Shown here in pieces: positions 1 to 11,400 of a DNA stretch of 64,000 nt. Position numbers and translations under genes: made by a program. Every line of letters begins with the position of its first letter. Positions within the stretch are counted from its first letter, which is position 1. Below the pieces are notes generated by a model. That model was not told the origin of the DNA. It did not search any database and saw nothing but the letters and a program-made list of their open reading frames with translations. This stretch comes from Luidia sarsii (lineage: Eukaryota > Echinodermata > Asteroidea > Paxillosida > Luidiidae). Location of the stretch: the NCBI GenBank assembly GCA_949987565.1, contig OX465103.1, forward strand, positions 21,820,305-21,884,304, written 5' to 3'.

Positions 1-171
1 GCACCCCAACAAAGTCTGCTAGGAAGAAACGCCATGCAGCTGCAGGCTAAAGCGGCTTCATCAGCCGCACAGACAACGCCATCCCAATGCCCTGTCTGCG
101 ACCGGCTTTGCAAATCAAGTACAGTACAGTACAGTTTTGCTCCTCATTTTGAAGCTTTAGGCTTCATATGA
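1..171 (+). pseudogene. C-terminal zinc-finger tail of a retroelement ORF (fragment)
   Basis: Frame 1 is open from the left edge to a TGA at 169-171. Around residues 30-39 it reads QCPVCDRLCKS, a CPxCxRxC knuckle of the kind found near the C-terminus of some non-LTR retrotransposon polyproteins. The downstream histidines of the finger are missing: the reading runs into sequence that belongs to the opposite-strand element next door. The piece is therefore probably the truncated end of one retroelement abutting another. Family assignment is inference from the motif only; an unrelated zinc-finger remnant is possible. Confidence 0.4.
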
Positions 172-736
172 GTCAGGACTCCTAGGAGCCTGGTGAAACC
201 AGTCTTCGACTGTGTTTCTCTTTTAATCTGCTCAATAGAAAGATCACCCAGTAGTCTTGAGATACCTATCCAGGGATCTCGATAGTATGTGACTCTAGGG
301 ATAAAAAATAAACTAAGCTTGGTCAAATTTGTATTTTCCCTACGACATATACAGTATGAGCTATGTATTTCAGATACTGGACATTAATATAATCCCGTAG
401 TGGTTGACTTTTTGTTATGCGCTCTAGATCAATATTAGCAAAGAAAAGGGCATGATTAATTTTACCTTCTACTTGTGATGGTTTCCTGCGGAATCCATCC
501 TTGATCATTCGCCTTAGAAAACCATACCAATTACTTTCAAGCCTTTTTATTTCTTTCTCACTTGGCCTCCAGCATTGGGTAGCATATGCTAGTCTAGGAC
601 GAACACATGCTTCAAGTATTTTAGTCCGAATGGACATACATGTATGTACTTCCCTGTCACAAAGGACCCCCTTGAGTTCATAAAATTTAGCTGTAGCCTT
701 TAGCAATTGTTTGGACAGTGGAATTTCTACCATCAT
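123..736 (-). pseudogene. Non-LTR retrotransposon reverse transcriptase tail, copy 1 (frameshifted)
   Basis: The minus strand encodes the region just after a reverse transcriptase core, with the landmarks ACVRPRLAYATQCW and WYGFLRRMIKDGFRRK. It then continues through DPWIGIS, with a stop at 144-146. A second copy lies on the plus strand at 15588-15990. Compared with that copy, this one carries about five extra bases near 350, which break the frame between LKYIAH and LTKLSLFF. The upstream polymerase and endonuclease are absent, so this is a dead 3' fragment. I cannot name the clade with confidence. Confidence 0.6.
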
Positions 737-2505
737 TGAAGATGGTGTGGCATAGGCATAGGCCTAAATAAGCCACAAAAGAAATCATGGTCAAAATTAA
801 ACACAGTGATGTCATCCTCTGCCTGAGGGACTTGAGCCGGCGCAACACAATTAATGCGCAAAAGGTATCTTTGGAGTTATGTCTAGCAATTGCATGTATA
901 AAAAACGAAACTGATTCAAAAGGCTACTTTGCCAAGGAATAAAAATTCTATTCGAAAATAATCGCGGCAGTCTTTTACCCTGGAATTAATGAATGTAGTC
1001 AAGAGTACCTTGTACCTATATCCTGATGCAACAGTTGCCGAGGCTTACCTATTGGCTGCATACTACTGCCAAAATGGATCCACCATGGCAGTGAATGATC
1101 AGGATATGAGGCAGCAGGCTATGTAGTGGTGCGGCTTGAAGCTGGCACAGTGGTAGTGCCGTTGCCTTGCTGAACCCAAAAGGTCAAAGAGCAAGGTGGA
1201 GATTGTGCCACCACCTTTTATTCAAATCTAAACCCCAGTGGTGTTACGCAATCAAAAGAGCACAGGCTGCTTGGCCAACACAAAAGAAACGGGACACAAA
1301 AAAGAAAGTCACCCGGACAAGGAATGGACTACCACAGGGCTACCCAAACTTCAACAATATCATGTCCGTCAGGGCACTGTACTCTCTGTAGTGTCTCTTC
1401 CCTTCAGAGGTTTTGCTTGGGTTGGTCAATAGTCTTGGTCCTTTCAGGCTATAGGGCCATTCACATTGATATATAAACAAAAATCGCACTTTGAAATTGG
1501 GATAATTTTTGTTCTGATTTTTGAGTTCACACACGGCAAAAATCGCAAAACCCTCAGCTCCGTCCCGTCTTTTCCATCAGCCGCTCCATATGGTCGTTTC
1601 ATTAGCGCACTGTATTGGTCCACTGCCCATGAAATACCGCAGCCCATTAGGATTTGTCCACTTTTAATTGCAGCTGCTCGGGGAGGGGGTTATCGCTTAT
1701 TCACATGGCGCTCGCTCATGGCCCCCGGTGAGATCAGACGCACAGTACACCGTCCGCAATCACAATGCCTGGGCGCTGATGAGTCTATAGTCTGTTGAAG
1801 CAATTACCACTGTCACAGTTTGTTGCTCCGCGAAAGACAAGGCTACACTCCGGCTATTCATCCATCAGCATTATCCGCGTGTGGGGGCCCCAGTAGACTG
1901 GTGAATCATCTCTAAGTGCAGTGGACCTTTGTCAAGCGCTGTAGAGCCCTGTAGTGTTGGGGTGGGGCGGGGGAGGCGGGGTGCCATACCTGTCGTGTAC
2001 AATGTAGTTTCTTATGATGTGTTGCTGGTGTTGTGGCTGACAAGAGTCACTCTCAGTCTTAGGCCGTGTGCGAAAATGAATCGGCTGCGGCTCCAGTTTA
2101 TAGAAGCCAGAAGCCAGTTTATAGAAGCCAGAAGCTAGTGGCTGCTTACAATCCCCATAGAATTGTGTATTCTTTCCGGCCTTAGCCAACACATTTCAAA
2201 CACAGCCTTAGTGTGCTTTTAGGGGGCAGCTGTACTGTCCGTGCCTAAAGGCAGTTCTGTTGCTGATGACTCTCTGCACTTAGGAAACCTGCCAGTCATT
2301 GCCACGGGTCTTACCTCGTGCCTCAGTCAAGTATTTAGGCCGGTACCCGCGAGCGTGATAATCATTAACATTTGAATTACATTGCATCTTCAAATGAGGA
2401 GGAGGAGATGAGGAGGGTGCCTGACCTTTCCAGTTTCAAGAACCCTCATTTTTGTCCGAGAGACATGACCGATGTGAAACTAGTTGTGCAATACACTGCC
2501 TCCCT
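737..2505. other. No gene recognised
   Basis: Open frames here are short, lack family motifs and have no convincing splice context. A short tandem duplication of tagaagccag lies near 2098-2136. Otherwise only the transposon-like fragment at 1450-1560 stands out. Confidence 0.5.
1450..1560. repeat. Terminal fragment related to the TAGGGCC element at 13149
   Basis: The words TATAGGGCCATTCACATTG and AAAAATCGCAC resemble the terminus and the subterminal AATCGC motifs of the 485-bp element at 13149-13633. I see no matching opposite end within several hundred bases, so this looks like a solo or decayed end. Confidence 0.35.
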
Positions 2506-2509
2506 TTGG

Positions 2510-3060
2510 TAGTGTGGCGACCTTGGGTTTCCTCTGCCCGCGTCCCCGCCCTGGAGCGGCTGAGGGAGGAATGCGCAGGCGGTGTAGGCTACAACCTCGG
2601 AGAGGAGCCGTCCGTTTGGGGCTAAATATATCCCCGGTTACCGACTAGGTACACAGACTGAACTGAATGCAAGAAGAACAAACAGGGTTTGAAACACAGT
2701 GAACGTTGCCAAGGAAACTTTATTCACAATCCAGTCCGGAACTCACAAAGTAGATCTTCTTCCCCATAAAGCTGCCTACTACGCCTTGGGGTGCAACACC
2801 GCAACCAAGCGTCTAAATAGACCCCCCTGTAACAAATACTCACAGGTTTAAACACGTGGCTAGCGGCGCAGGGCGTGCCTCCAGGGAAACCGCAACGCAG
2901 AGCACGCACCTCAAGTGAGCGCCTCCCGTACGACAGCTCGCACAGGGCTAGAGACGTGCGCACGGTCTTCCGTCTGAAAGTGGACCGCCGAGCTCGTGCA
3001 ACTACTCGCGCTTCTACCCCCACTACTACGCGCGGCCTACGTGTCATGTGACGTCGCACC
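2510..3060. other. GC-rich block of unknown nature
   Basis: This is unusually GC- and CpG-rich compared with its flanks. It holds TGTGGCGACC at its left edge, a TATATATCCCC-like stretch near 2625 and TTTATT near 2720. It could be a promoter island or an old LTR, but I find no convincing TG...CA boundaries or target duplication. The 159-codon minus-strand frame across it shows no recognisable motif. Confidence 0.25.
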
Positions 3061-3944
3061 AAACTCACGCCCTCAACGGCATAATTTGCGTTACAGTAGT
3101 AAAGACAAACAAGTTGGATAGATTGCACACCGTGACTGGTGCACCACTTCACAGCTTGTGTATGCAGGTCTGTACCAAAATGTTTTGTGCGTTGTACGTG
3201 CACGTAAGATATACCCGGTCTTGCATTTCAGAGAAATGCCCCCCCCCCCTCCAAAAAAAAAGGATGAGTCTGCTGATGGGATTCCTCTCTGGCTTTCACT
3301 CTGGCCATGAGTCACCATGACAACAGGTCGCCGTGGCGACGATGAAGTCAACGATGTGTTGCGAGCTTCGCTCATGCCTAATTTGTCAGTTGCGCAGCAC
3401 TCGCATAGCTCTTAATTTTTGTACTTGAATTCTTCTCTGCAATTTTTAGACTTTGTCCGCACCAGAGAACATTTGTGCCATTACTTTGACAGATGAATTT
3501 GAGTGCATATCTGTTCCGTGTATCAAAGGATCACCGCGGCATGGCTACCCTGTACAAATTTTGAAGTCTCATCAGTGACTCCGTCAGCCGTTTTCCTCTT
3601 TTGCGTAATGAGGTGTGTTCTTGCCATTTGCCTTTGGAGAGGACTGTCTTGATGAGATGCGCGTGATGAGATGCGATTGTGTGAAATGCGGTAACCCCAA
3701 GGGGGCTTTAGTGCTCGTAGCAGAAGTAGTGGGTGTGTGTTATCTAAGTCACATTAGGCCCCGACCCATCTGGTTGGTAGGGATTGAGCTGGTATGGCGG
3801 CAGCTTTTACGCAATTTGTTTTGCGGGGGGAGGGGAGTGGTGTTGTGATTGTGAATGTTTGAATAGAATAGAGGATTCAGCTCTGTGTCTGTCCCATGTC
3901 CACTCCAGCAGAGCTTATGTGTCTGATACGTCATAATATGAGTC
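3061..3944. other. No gene recognised
   Basis: Mixed-composition sequence with a short poly-C/poly-A junction at 3240-3262. Nothing with coding character is visible. Confidence 0.45.
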
Positions 3945-4556
3945 AGTGTGACCGAGTGAGTTAGTCATTCAGTCAGTCACTCACTCACTCACTCACTCAG
4001 TCAGTCAGTCAGTCAGTCAGTCAGTCAATCACTCAGTCAGTCAGTCAGTCACTCAGTCAGACACTCAGTCAGTCACTCAGTCAGTCACTCAGTCAGTCAC
4101 TCAGTCAGTCAGTCAGTCAGTCAGTCAGTCAGTCAGTCAGTCACTCAGTCAGTCACTCAGTCAGTCACTCAGTCAGTCACTCAGTCAGTCACTCAGTAAG
4201 TCTCTTAGTCAGTCTCAGTCAGTCAGTCAGTCAGTCTCAGTCAGTCACTCAGTCAGCCATTCTGTCAGTCACTCGGTAAATCACTCAGTAAGTCTCTCAG
4301 TAAGTCTCTTAGTCTCATTCATTCTCTCAGTCAGTCACTCACTAAAAGTCTTTCTGTCAGCCATTCTGTCAGTCACCCAGTCAGTCACTCAGTCTGTCAC
4401 TCAGTCAGTCTCTCTGTCAGCCATTCTGTCAGTCACCCAGTCAGTCACCCAGTCAGTCACTCAGTCTGTCACTCAGTCAGTCACTCAGTGAGCCATTCTG
4501 TCAGTCAGTCAGTCCATCACCCAGTCACTTAGTCACTCAGTCACTCGTTCATTCAG
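3945..4556. repeat. CAGT/CACT tetranucleotide satellite
   Basis: About 600 bp of CAGT units. The left half is nearly pure; the right half is broken by CACT, CTGT and GCCATT variants that recur in order, suggesting higher-order duplication of the degenerate part. It has no coding meaning. Confidence 0.95.
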
Positions 4557-5650
4557 CGGCCATGCCAGGGAATCCAGTGAATGTCTTAAGCCTTTTCCGT
4601 ACCTCAGGTACTAGATGTGCATACATTTGTACATGTAGAAACCGGAGAGCTGAGTCAGATGGGGTTTATTTCCCCACCTTGATATCTGCGGTGTGTGCGC
4701 CAAAGTGGCTCGTTCCGGGCAAAAATCCCCAGCGAGAGTGCTGGATGACAACGCGCAGATTCCGTAAACTGGTTCCCCTCTCCTTACTTACCCATTACAT
4801 GCGTAAGTCCGAGATGGTAAACGTCCTGAAGGACAACTGTGGGATACTGCCCTCCATTCCCTGCATGCACTGTACTCCATCCATAAACCACGCTTCCCTT
4901 TTGGAGGAGGCAGGCTGCCCTGCAGTAGAAGCTTGCTACCCTACCACCCCGACCCCACTCCCCAGTAGATACATGCAGTTGCTTAGGGTTACCCCAGTGC
5001 CGGATGCCGTATACCATGTCTACCTCCTGTGCACGTACTCCCCTCTAGAGGTAAACCTGTGTCAACATTTATATGCATACACATTTACACAGACAGACCA
5101 GTGGCACGGCACGATTGGCTGTGAACAGTTTACCTCCAAAAGGCTTTTCCTATTGCACGAGTACATTGTAATTCAGATGAATGGTGGTTGACTCACAGGC
5201 GTGAGGCTCTCAGAGGCGACACGGCAGACGAGAGGCATTTGTTCCCTCCCATAACTCATGATTTCACGCATGTACATTATGCACATTCAACGCATGCATG
5301 TGCAGATTGCCAGATTCCAGACCAAACAAAGAACTAAAGGGAGGGGGAAAAAAAGAAGGAAATTACAAACGGGAAAGGCAACAATTGACCACCTGTTGTG
5401 GGTATTCTCGAATGATTGATGCCATGTGGAACAAGCGAGCAAAGCAGAGAGAGTGGGTTCTGCCGATCAAATCAAAGACGGCCATCTTGAAGTGCTAGCC
5501 CCCACCTGCACATGCACAAGAAAAGCTCAGAATTGTTGGGGTCGGCGTTCATTGCATGGATGGAGAGAGGAGAAAGGAGAGAACCTAATGCCCCCTCCTA
5601 CGGGCTGCAGGATACATGTAGCTCACCATTCTTCACATCAGCGGTCAACA
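4557..5650. other. No gene recognised
   Basis: A 209-codon frame begins at 4562 directly at the end of the satellite. It has no motif, an irregular composition rich in Cys and Thr, and no splice or promoter context, so I do not call it. The rest is unremarkable. Confidence 0.45.
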
Positions 5651-5792
5651 ATTTCACCAAGACCGTCTTCGTTTACGATCAATCGCTAGACGATGAGCGA
5701 TGCACAGAAACCATACAGTGTATCACAATTAACAATGGGTCATCCATCGTCAATTGAGTCACGATGCATCGTAAGGCTTTCTGAAATCCAGC
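5651..5792. mobile_element. Palindromic MITE, TTTCACCAAA...TTTSTGAAATCCA family
   Basis: The ends are inverted versions of GGATTTCACAAAGCC. The body carries the family words GATGAGCGATGCACAGAAACC and ACGATGCATCGTAAGG. Full sister copies lie at 24697-24842, 30757-30910 and 56548-56694, with a partial at 8797-8853. No protein is encoded. Superfamily is unknown because target duplications are not clear. Confidence 0.6.
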
Positions 5793-5811
5793 GTGTATGC
5801 GCTGCAAAAAG

Positions 5812-5975
5812 CCCGACCCAAAAAATCCCGACCCAAAAAATCCCGAACCAAAAAATCCCGAACCAAAAAATACCGACCCAAAAAAATCCCGACCAAAAAA
5901 ATCCCGACCAAAAAAAATCCGGACCAAAATAAATCCCGACCCCAAAAAATCCCGACCCCCCAAAAAACCCAACCC
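5812..5975. repeat. 14-15 bp minisatellite (cccgacccaaaaaat)
   Basis: About eleven tandem units of a C-rich plus A-run motif, with unit length drifting by one or two bases. Because stops are absent from the unit, several frames on both strands stay open (Lys/Pro-rich forward, Phe/Gly-rich reverse). I regard these as artefacts of the repeat. Confidence 0.85.
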
Positions 5976-6187
5976 GATTGCAGTTAGTATTATGGTCAAA
6001 CTGTGCAGGCTGCCTTTCTGAGGGTGGTTCACACGTGGAGAAAGAAACAAACTGCTCTTCCTGTTGGTCAGAGCACTTGCAGTGTATTGTGGGAACCAAC
6101 AAAAATCTACCGGTATTCTTCTTCCTGTAGAGTATTTGTACAAACTCCGCTTGACAAAATAATCAAGATTATTTAGAAGAAAAAGAA

Positions 6188-6310
6188 AAATCGCACTGAT
6201 AGTGGAGTCCGAATCGTGAATATACTCCTCTAATAATCACAGCTGTTGTGTCCCTGCATTCCCCCCCCCCCCCCCCGAAAAAAAAAAAGTGGAGTTAGAA
6301 TCACGATTGA
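6188..6310. repeat. Fragment related to the interior of the 13149 element
   Basis: Words such as AGTGGAGTCCGAATCG and AGTGGAGTTAGAATCACG match the interior and right half of the element at 13149-13633, here interrupted by a C run at 6260-6276. No ends are present. Confidence 0.45.
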
Positions 6311-7204
6311 AATTTGGATTTGCCATTGTGCAGAGGGACTTCAAATTCATTCCACAATATGCCAATGGGGAAAAATGAAAACTTACGTAAACATGATAAA
6401 GAGCATCAGAACTAGAGGGTTGTGCCGGTGTTCGGTTATACAACTTGGAGAAGCAATCATGCGTGGCCAAGGAAGTAATGATGTCATCGGTACCGGTAGC
6501 CCCAGTTCACGGTATACTGAAACCATGTATTTATTTTTCCCCACGGTATATACCGAGTATCTACCGTAAATTTGGCACAACCCCAAATTCGGAATGCAAA
6601 GAATAAGTAATGCTGCCAGGTTATGTCACTATCGCTTATGACTGCGATAATCACACTCCCCGTGTCAAAGGAAACGACCACTGCCTGGTGACAGTCCGTC
6701 TCGGGGTGTGAATGGTTGGCCGCCATAGACACGTATTTAACTTATAGACGGACAATAGCGGGCGCCAGACTGAAATGCCAGGGAGGCTGCCATCTTTACA
6801 AAAGTATGAGTGAAAGTAAAGAGCACCGCCATGTTCATATATGTAGAAAAAGCGCGTACGTGCGAGAGCGTCATGAAACCACTGGCAAATGTAAATGTGC
6901 GTCATGTCACACACTGTACAAATGTGTGGCGGGGATCTTTACTTCCGCCCACACTTTGACGCTAGTCGGGTCCCTCTTGGCACTACAGTATCCTGACTTT
7001 GTTTCTGATAGAGGCTGTCCCGTCTATACGTTATGTATGTTTACATGTATGTTGGCCACGCTATGTGTCTCCAGTCCTAAAAACCATGACTTGCTAGCAG
7101 CCAGCCACATACATCCGCAACATCCGTGCTTTGTCACCTCAGTGTCAGCGCACTGTTCTCCAATTTTAGTACAAAGTGTGAATCAGCTTAGAGTGGCATA
7201 CATG
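6311..7204. other. No gene recognised
   Basis: A 171-codon frame starting at 6716 is motif-free and not supported. A short inverted repeat (ACGGTATACTGAAACCATG and CACGGTATATACCG, 6509-6560) is the only local structure noted. Confidence 0.4.
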
Positions 7205-7312
7205 AAAAACGTGGAACTGTCTACTGACTGAAATTGCCTAAAATAATGCGAATCTCATAAATTAAGAGGGCCTGAGGTTTTTTTTGTCAAGAAAGGTCCT
7301 GCTTGGATCAAA
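7205..7312. repeat. Degenerate copy of the GGGCCTGA-fold-back family
   Basis: Contains degraded versions of the family words TACTGACTGAAATT, GGGCCTGAGG and GAAAGGTCCTGCTTGGATC seen in better copies at 9340, 40985, 44590, 54548 and 63625. Confidence 0.45.
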
Positions 7313-7464
7313 ACATCACACCCTCTAAAGTCTGATTTGGGTATTCATTATCATTGAAATTGAATTGAAAATTTTGTTTTTAGACAAAAAAATAAATAAA
7401 AACTCATTTTAGACAAAAAACTTTGTTTTGTGAAAAATAAAAAAATGTGAAATCGCAAAGAAAA

Positions 7465-7550
7465 GTACTTGACCAGTACTTGAACCCGAAACCCCCGGTT
7501 TTGCGCACCGGCGCTCTTCCCATCTGAGCTACATGTATCCAGCCCTTAGA
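7465..7550 (-). mobile_element. tRNA-derived SINE head
   Basis: On the minus strand an A-box-like TAGCTCAGATGG is followed about 40 bases later by the B-box-like GGTTCAAGTAC, the internal RNA polymerase III promoter arrangement of a tRNA. The acceptor stem does not pair, and similar heads recur at 41875-41940, 47100-47185 and 52190-52280, so this is a SINE head and not a functional tRNA. The parent tRNA is not clear. Confidence 0.5.
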
Positions 7551-7699
7551 TGGTGGCCTTCCCAAATAGGCTAGTCACTACTCTTTGCCAGGCTGGGGGT
7601 GCCAGCCAGAAGCGTGTGTTCAATCTCGAGGGGATCATTCCCCCCATCTTTCATTCAGGTGTACATTTGACCTGACCACAGCAACTCGGTGATCACGCA

Positions 7700-7950
7700 G
7701 AAATAAGAATGGATGCAGCTTTTTCAATTCAAGTCAAACAAATAAAGGCAAAACTGACTGGGAGCGTTTGAAGAATGTTGACTGACGGCAAAGAAAGCTT
7801 TGACTGTAGCATCCAAATTTAAGCTCAGGAGAATGTTGACTTTTCCCGTTTTAAGTCCAGTTCTCACTTTTACCGGCCAGCCTCTGCCCGGTAAAAGTGA
7901 CCAGGTCACTTTTACCGCTTCGATTTGTCCAGTGGAAACACTCAACTTGG
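7700..7950. repeat. Dispersed repeat, SINE body plus TAAGTCCAG-element fragment
   Basis: The first half (GATGCAGCTTTTTCAATTCA...) recurs at 38115-38200 and 51050-51140. The second half (CTGCCCGGTAAAAGTGACCAG) resembles the interior of the element at 57689-58132. Confidence 0.4.
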
Positions 7951-8010
7951 GAAAAAAGCCACCAGTCCAAAAAATATATCAGGTCAAATGCCAACTTGTA
8001 TAGTGCTACG

Positions 8011-8210
8011 NNNNNNNNNNNNNNNNNNNNNNNNNNNNNNNNNNNNNNNNNNNNNNNNNNNNNNNNNNNNNNNNNNNNNNNNNNNNNNNNNNNNNNNNNN
8101 NNNNNNNNNNNNNNNNNNNNNNNNNNNNNNNNNNNNNNNNNNNNNNNNNNNNNNNNNNNNNNNNNNNNNNNNNNNNNNNNNNNNNNNNNNNNNNNNNNNN
8201 NNNNNNNNNN
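8011..8210. other. Assembly gap (200 N)
   Basis: Two hundred undetermined bases. Frames spanning them are meaningless. Confidence 1.
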
Positions 8211-8479
8211 TCTGAACTCTGTACTTCAGGCAAGGATAGAGAGCTGCCCTAATCAATGTGTACTCTCTCGTTGGGAATAAAGCGAGAGGTCATCGATTTG
8301 CATTGAGCTGTATATGCTGCCTACAGCAAGCTCTATTGATCTCACAGTCTGTCCAAATGTGCACACACTGTCTACCCAGTCCCTCCCAACAGAGTACCGT
8401 ACATTTTAGATATGATATAATTTTGCATTGCGGAGAAAGTGCTTCATACAGTGGTGTGTCCTACTCGACGTGTGGTCAG

Positions 8480-8560
8480 ACGCTCAGTGCTTTGCCCGAT
8501 TGTCGGCACTGGAAAGCAGGAGTTGCAGGTTCGAATCCTGCCGAGCTGCTGGATTTCGGT
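8480..8560 (+). mobile_element. tRNA-like SINE segment
   Basis: GGTTCGAATCC at 8528-8538 is a perfect B-box-type word, flanked by GTTGCA and TGCCGAGC. A canonical A box and acceptor stem are lacking. Related CCCGAGCTG-containing segments lie at 39225-39300 and 44395-44525. Confidence 0.4.
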
Positions 8561-8796
8561 TAGTAGGCAATCAGGGCAAAGCACTGATCCAACAGTGTTT
8601 AATTACACATTGAATAGGGCAAACCTGAAGAGAATTGTTTGCTGTCCGTTTTTGCTGTCACGAAGTGGGCGAAAGTTTCCCGCAGATCCAATTTTTGGGT
8701 CAATTTCAAAATGCGCAAACCAAGAACAGAAATTGTTGGCGTCAGTCAGATGTGAATGGCAGCTGTGATTCCAGGAAATCTCTCTCTGTGGTCAGG

Positions 8797-8853
8797 GGTG
8801 GATTTCACAAAGCCTTTCGATGCACCGTAACTCAAGTTACGATGGATAACCCC
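8797..8853. mobile_element. Partial MITE end, GGATTTCACAAAGCC family
   Basis: One terminus plus adjacent ACGATGGATAA word of the family described at 5651-5792. The other half is missing. Confidence 0.5.
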
Positions 8854-8936
8854 CTGGAATTGATGCAGTGTTTCGACTCTGGTGTCGTTCCTACTCCCAT
8901 GAACAGCCCTGGAAATCTCTGGCAGTGAATACCTAT

Positions 8937-9330
8937 AATTGATTGATTTGATTTATTTATTTTACTCTCATGGCCCAAGGCCAAATTGCAGTAAAATGTA
9001 CAATAAGTGAAACAATATCATAACTACAATAGGGATAAATACACAGTTATAAAAAACTTCAATAGACAAAATTACGTCAATAGACAATACGTAACACCAC
9101 GATATAAAAAAGACAACATCAATTGAATCATAGTTACAAGGAACAGGATGGGTAAAGCATATAGAAAATGAAGATAATTTGAAACAAAAAAATGTAGGCT
9201 ATTTCGATGAAAGATTACACAGAATCAATTGAAGGATTAGCTGCAAAGTTGCAGCAAAATGTAAAAGGTATGGCAAGGTAAAACTGGCAAGGATGGCAAG
9301 CTAAGACTGCGGCCGTTTATTTAACAAGTC
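8937..9330 (-). mobile_element. Possible LINE 3' end
   Basis: Read on the minus strand the segment ends in AAATAAATAAATCAAATCAATCAA-type short repeats after a GGCCTTGGGCCATGAG word. This resembles the short-repeat 3' ends of CR1/L2-like LINEs. No coding part is attached, so this is a tentative call. Confidence 0.35.
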
Positions 9331-9339
9331 GATATACAA

Positions 9340-9495
9340 AAATGTTGCAAACTGCTTACTGACTAAAATTACCAAAATGTAAATCTAAAATTTAGTGGGC
9401 CTGATGTTTCGATCCTAGCAGGACCTTTCTCAAAGGCAGAGAGGTCCTGAGAAAGGTCCTGCTAGGATCGAAACGTCAGGACCACTAAATTTTAT
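9340..9495. mobile_element. Fold-back element, GGGCCTGACGTTTCGATCC family
   Basis: The left arm CCTGATGTTTCGATCCTAGC is followed, after a few bases around 9438-9448, by its reverse complement up to about 9492. Flanking words TTGCAAACTGCTTACTGAC and CCAAAATG are shared with copies at 44590, 54548 and 63625. No protein is encoded. Confidence 0.65.
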
Positions 9496-10261
9496 ATTTA
9501 ACAAGTCGATAAAATACGGAATTGGACTGTTTTTTAAAACAGGAAGTTCTGCTACGGAGCTGGGAGATAGTGTGAGCATTTTGCAGATTGCGAGAGTGTT
9601 CCTCGTGTCTGGTTTGTGATACAAGATCAATAAGTGCAGGCAGACTTAGGGAGAGACCTATGATGCTCCTGACTGGCACCCCTCATGTCAGGGAGGATAG
9701 TTAGCCAACCATAGAGCAAGTTAACTATTTGGGAAGTACCCAACCCTTACCTAAGGGCTGGATAGCTCCGGTGCTCTGGCATCGGTACGTTCAACCATGG
9801 AAGAAGAAGGGGGCTCCGTGTTTCAACGAGAGGTCTGGGATTAAATCTGGATCCACTTAGATTTTCTTTTTGAACAGTACTGTTGAGATGAGGATCATTG
9901 CGGTGTTGTGTGTTTTTTGCCATTCCCCACCAGTAATGTAGTTCATTTTTAAATGCAGCATGTATTAAAGATATATGATATAAATTTGACATGACTGGGG
10001 GAAAAATATATAATGCTTATAGGGCCGTAATTTCATCTGTAGTGATGTTTTCATCAGGCCCATGAATCCAAGTTTTAAAAAAAATCATTTACAGGCAAAA
10101 TGTCCTGAGAGGGTCACCACTAAAGTTGTCCAACGTGAGATTTGAGCAGATTATTTTCCAAAGAGATGTACACCCTCAGAAAACACCACCGTGGGGAGAG
10201 TTTCATGACAAATTCTTTCAGCCACACTTTAAGAGTAAATGAATTACAACTAAGGCCCTTC

Positions 10262-10501
10262 TTTAAAAACCTGGCTTTGGCTCCGGCTTCGTCTCTGTTT
10301 ATCCAAAAGCTGAAAACTCAGATGGGGGGGTTCTTGGTTGAAGTTGAAGCTTTGGATTCCTTATTGTGAAACGAAGTGAAGCCCTCAAAAATGAAGCTAA
10401 AGGTCTCCCACTTCCATGCCTTGCACATAAAAATGGACTGGAAGAAAGAACAACAAAGCCAGAGCCTGAGCCAAAGCCGGGCTTTCAAAAAGCGTCATAG
10501 A
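10262..10501. mobile_element. MITE with GGCTTTGGCTC inverted ends
   Basis: The ends are inverted copies of a Gly/Ala-codon-like string (AACCTGGCTTTGGCTCCGGC at left, the complement of GAGCCAAAGCCGGGCTTT at right). The interior shares AACAAAG and AAAAGCTGAAAAC words with the copy at 57113-57341. No coding content. Confidence 0.55.
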
Positions 10502-10724
10502 CTGGCTTGGTTGAAATTTCATTTCAGCTCCCCTAAAAAAAATAAAATCCATAAATTATAATTTTGCCTTCATGTTCAATGGGAGCACCGTATTGTGTTA
10601 CTGGGATGATGTTTCATTACCCTGGTCCCTTACAGTATGGTTGTCTGGAAACCCTAGTAGTGCCAGGTAATCCCAACTGGTGTCAAGATTAAAAGCTTAG
10701 GTTTTGTTGGGGGAGTGGGGGCCA

Positions 10725-10755
10725 GCGGGGGGGGGGGGGGGGGGGGGGGGGGGTG
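10725..10755. repeat. Poly-G tract
   Basis: About 30 near-continuous G bases; G-quadruplex-prone, and a likely sequencing-error site. Confidence 0.9.
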
Positions 10756-10864
10756 AAATTGAACTGCTTTCCAAGTGCAGAGGTTAGAGGGAGGAGGCAA
10801 GGGTGACACAAACAAACAGATTACAGGGCAGAGGTAGGAAGAGCATCTACAGGCTGTGTGACGA

Positions 10865-10875
10865 GGGAGAGGGGG

Positions 10876-10914
<39 letters not shown>

Positions 10915-11400
10915 TGAGAGAGGATGAGAGAGGAAGGGGAGAGAGAGACAATGGAGAAACAGACATGAACAGAGAGAGGGGGAGAGGCAGGATGAGAGAG
11001 GAAGGGGAGAGAGAGGCAGGGGAGAAACGGGCAGGGACAGATAGAGGTGGAGAGAGGGGAGAGGCAGGATGAGAGAGGAAGGGGAAAGAGAGGCAAGGGA
11101 GAAACAGACAGGGACAGAGAGAGGTGGAGAGGGGGAGAGGCAGGGGGGAGAGAGGAAGGGGAGAGAGAGGCAGGGGAGAAACAGACAGGGACAGAAAGAG
11201 GTGGAGAGAGGGGGAGAGGCAGGATGAGAGAGGAAGGGGAGAGAGAGACAAGGGAGAAACAGACAGGGACAGAGAGAGGCGGAGAGTTGGGTAGAGGCAG
11301 GGGGAAGAGAGGGAGAGAGGGATCAGGCAGACTGAGACAGAGGTGGAGAGAGAGAGAGAGACAGATGTGGAGAGAGAGAGAGAGAGAGAGACAGAGAGTA
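10865..11400. repeat. Purine-rich tandem array (GAGA/GACA, roughly 80-90 bp units)
   Basis: Begins as a pure GACA tract, then repeats long units built of gagaggggagaggcaggatg and gagaaacagacagggacaga, ending in GA dinucleotides. Nearly all purine on the plus strand, so it could form triplex or H-DNA. Open Ser/Leu/Pro frames on the minus strand are by-products. Confidence 0.85.

Noticed and set aside
2510..3050. Possible solo LTR
   Set aside because: No matching boundaries or target-site duplication found; kept only as a GC-rich block.
2724..3203. 159-codon minus-strand frame in the GC-rich block
   Set aside because: Long frames are expected in GC-rich DNA; no recognisable domain.
4562..5191. 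209-codon plus-strand frame after the CAGT satellite
   Set aside because: No motif, odd composition, no splice signals that would extend it; expected by chance in this length of DNA.
5679..6143. Phe/Gly-rich and Lys/Pro-rich repeat frames
   Set aside because: Generated by the cccgacccaaaaaat minisatellite; open in several frames at once.
6716..7231. 171-codon plus-strand frame
   Set aside because: Motif-free and without support from GC content or splice sites.
7465..7550. Functional tRNA gene
   Set aside because: A and B boxes are present but the acceptor stem does not pair, and similar heads recur as dispersed repeats.
7897..8280. Frames spanning the N gap
   Set aside because: They rely on undetermined bases.
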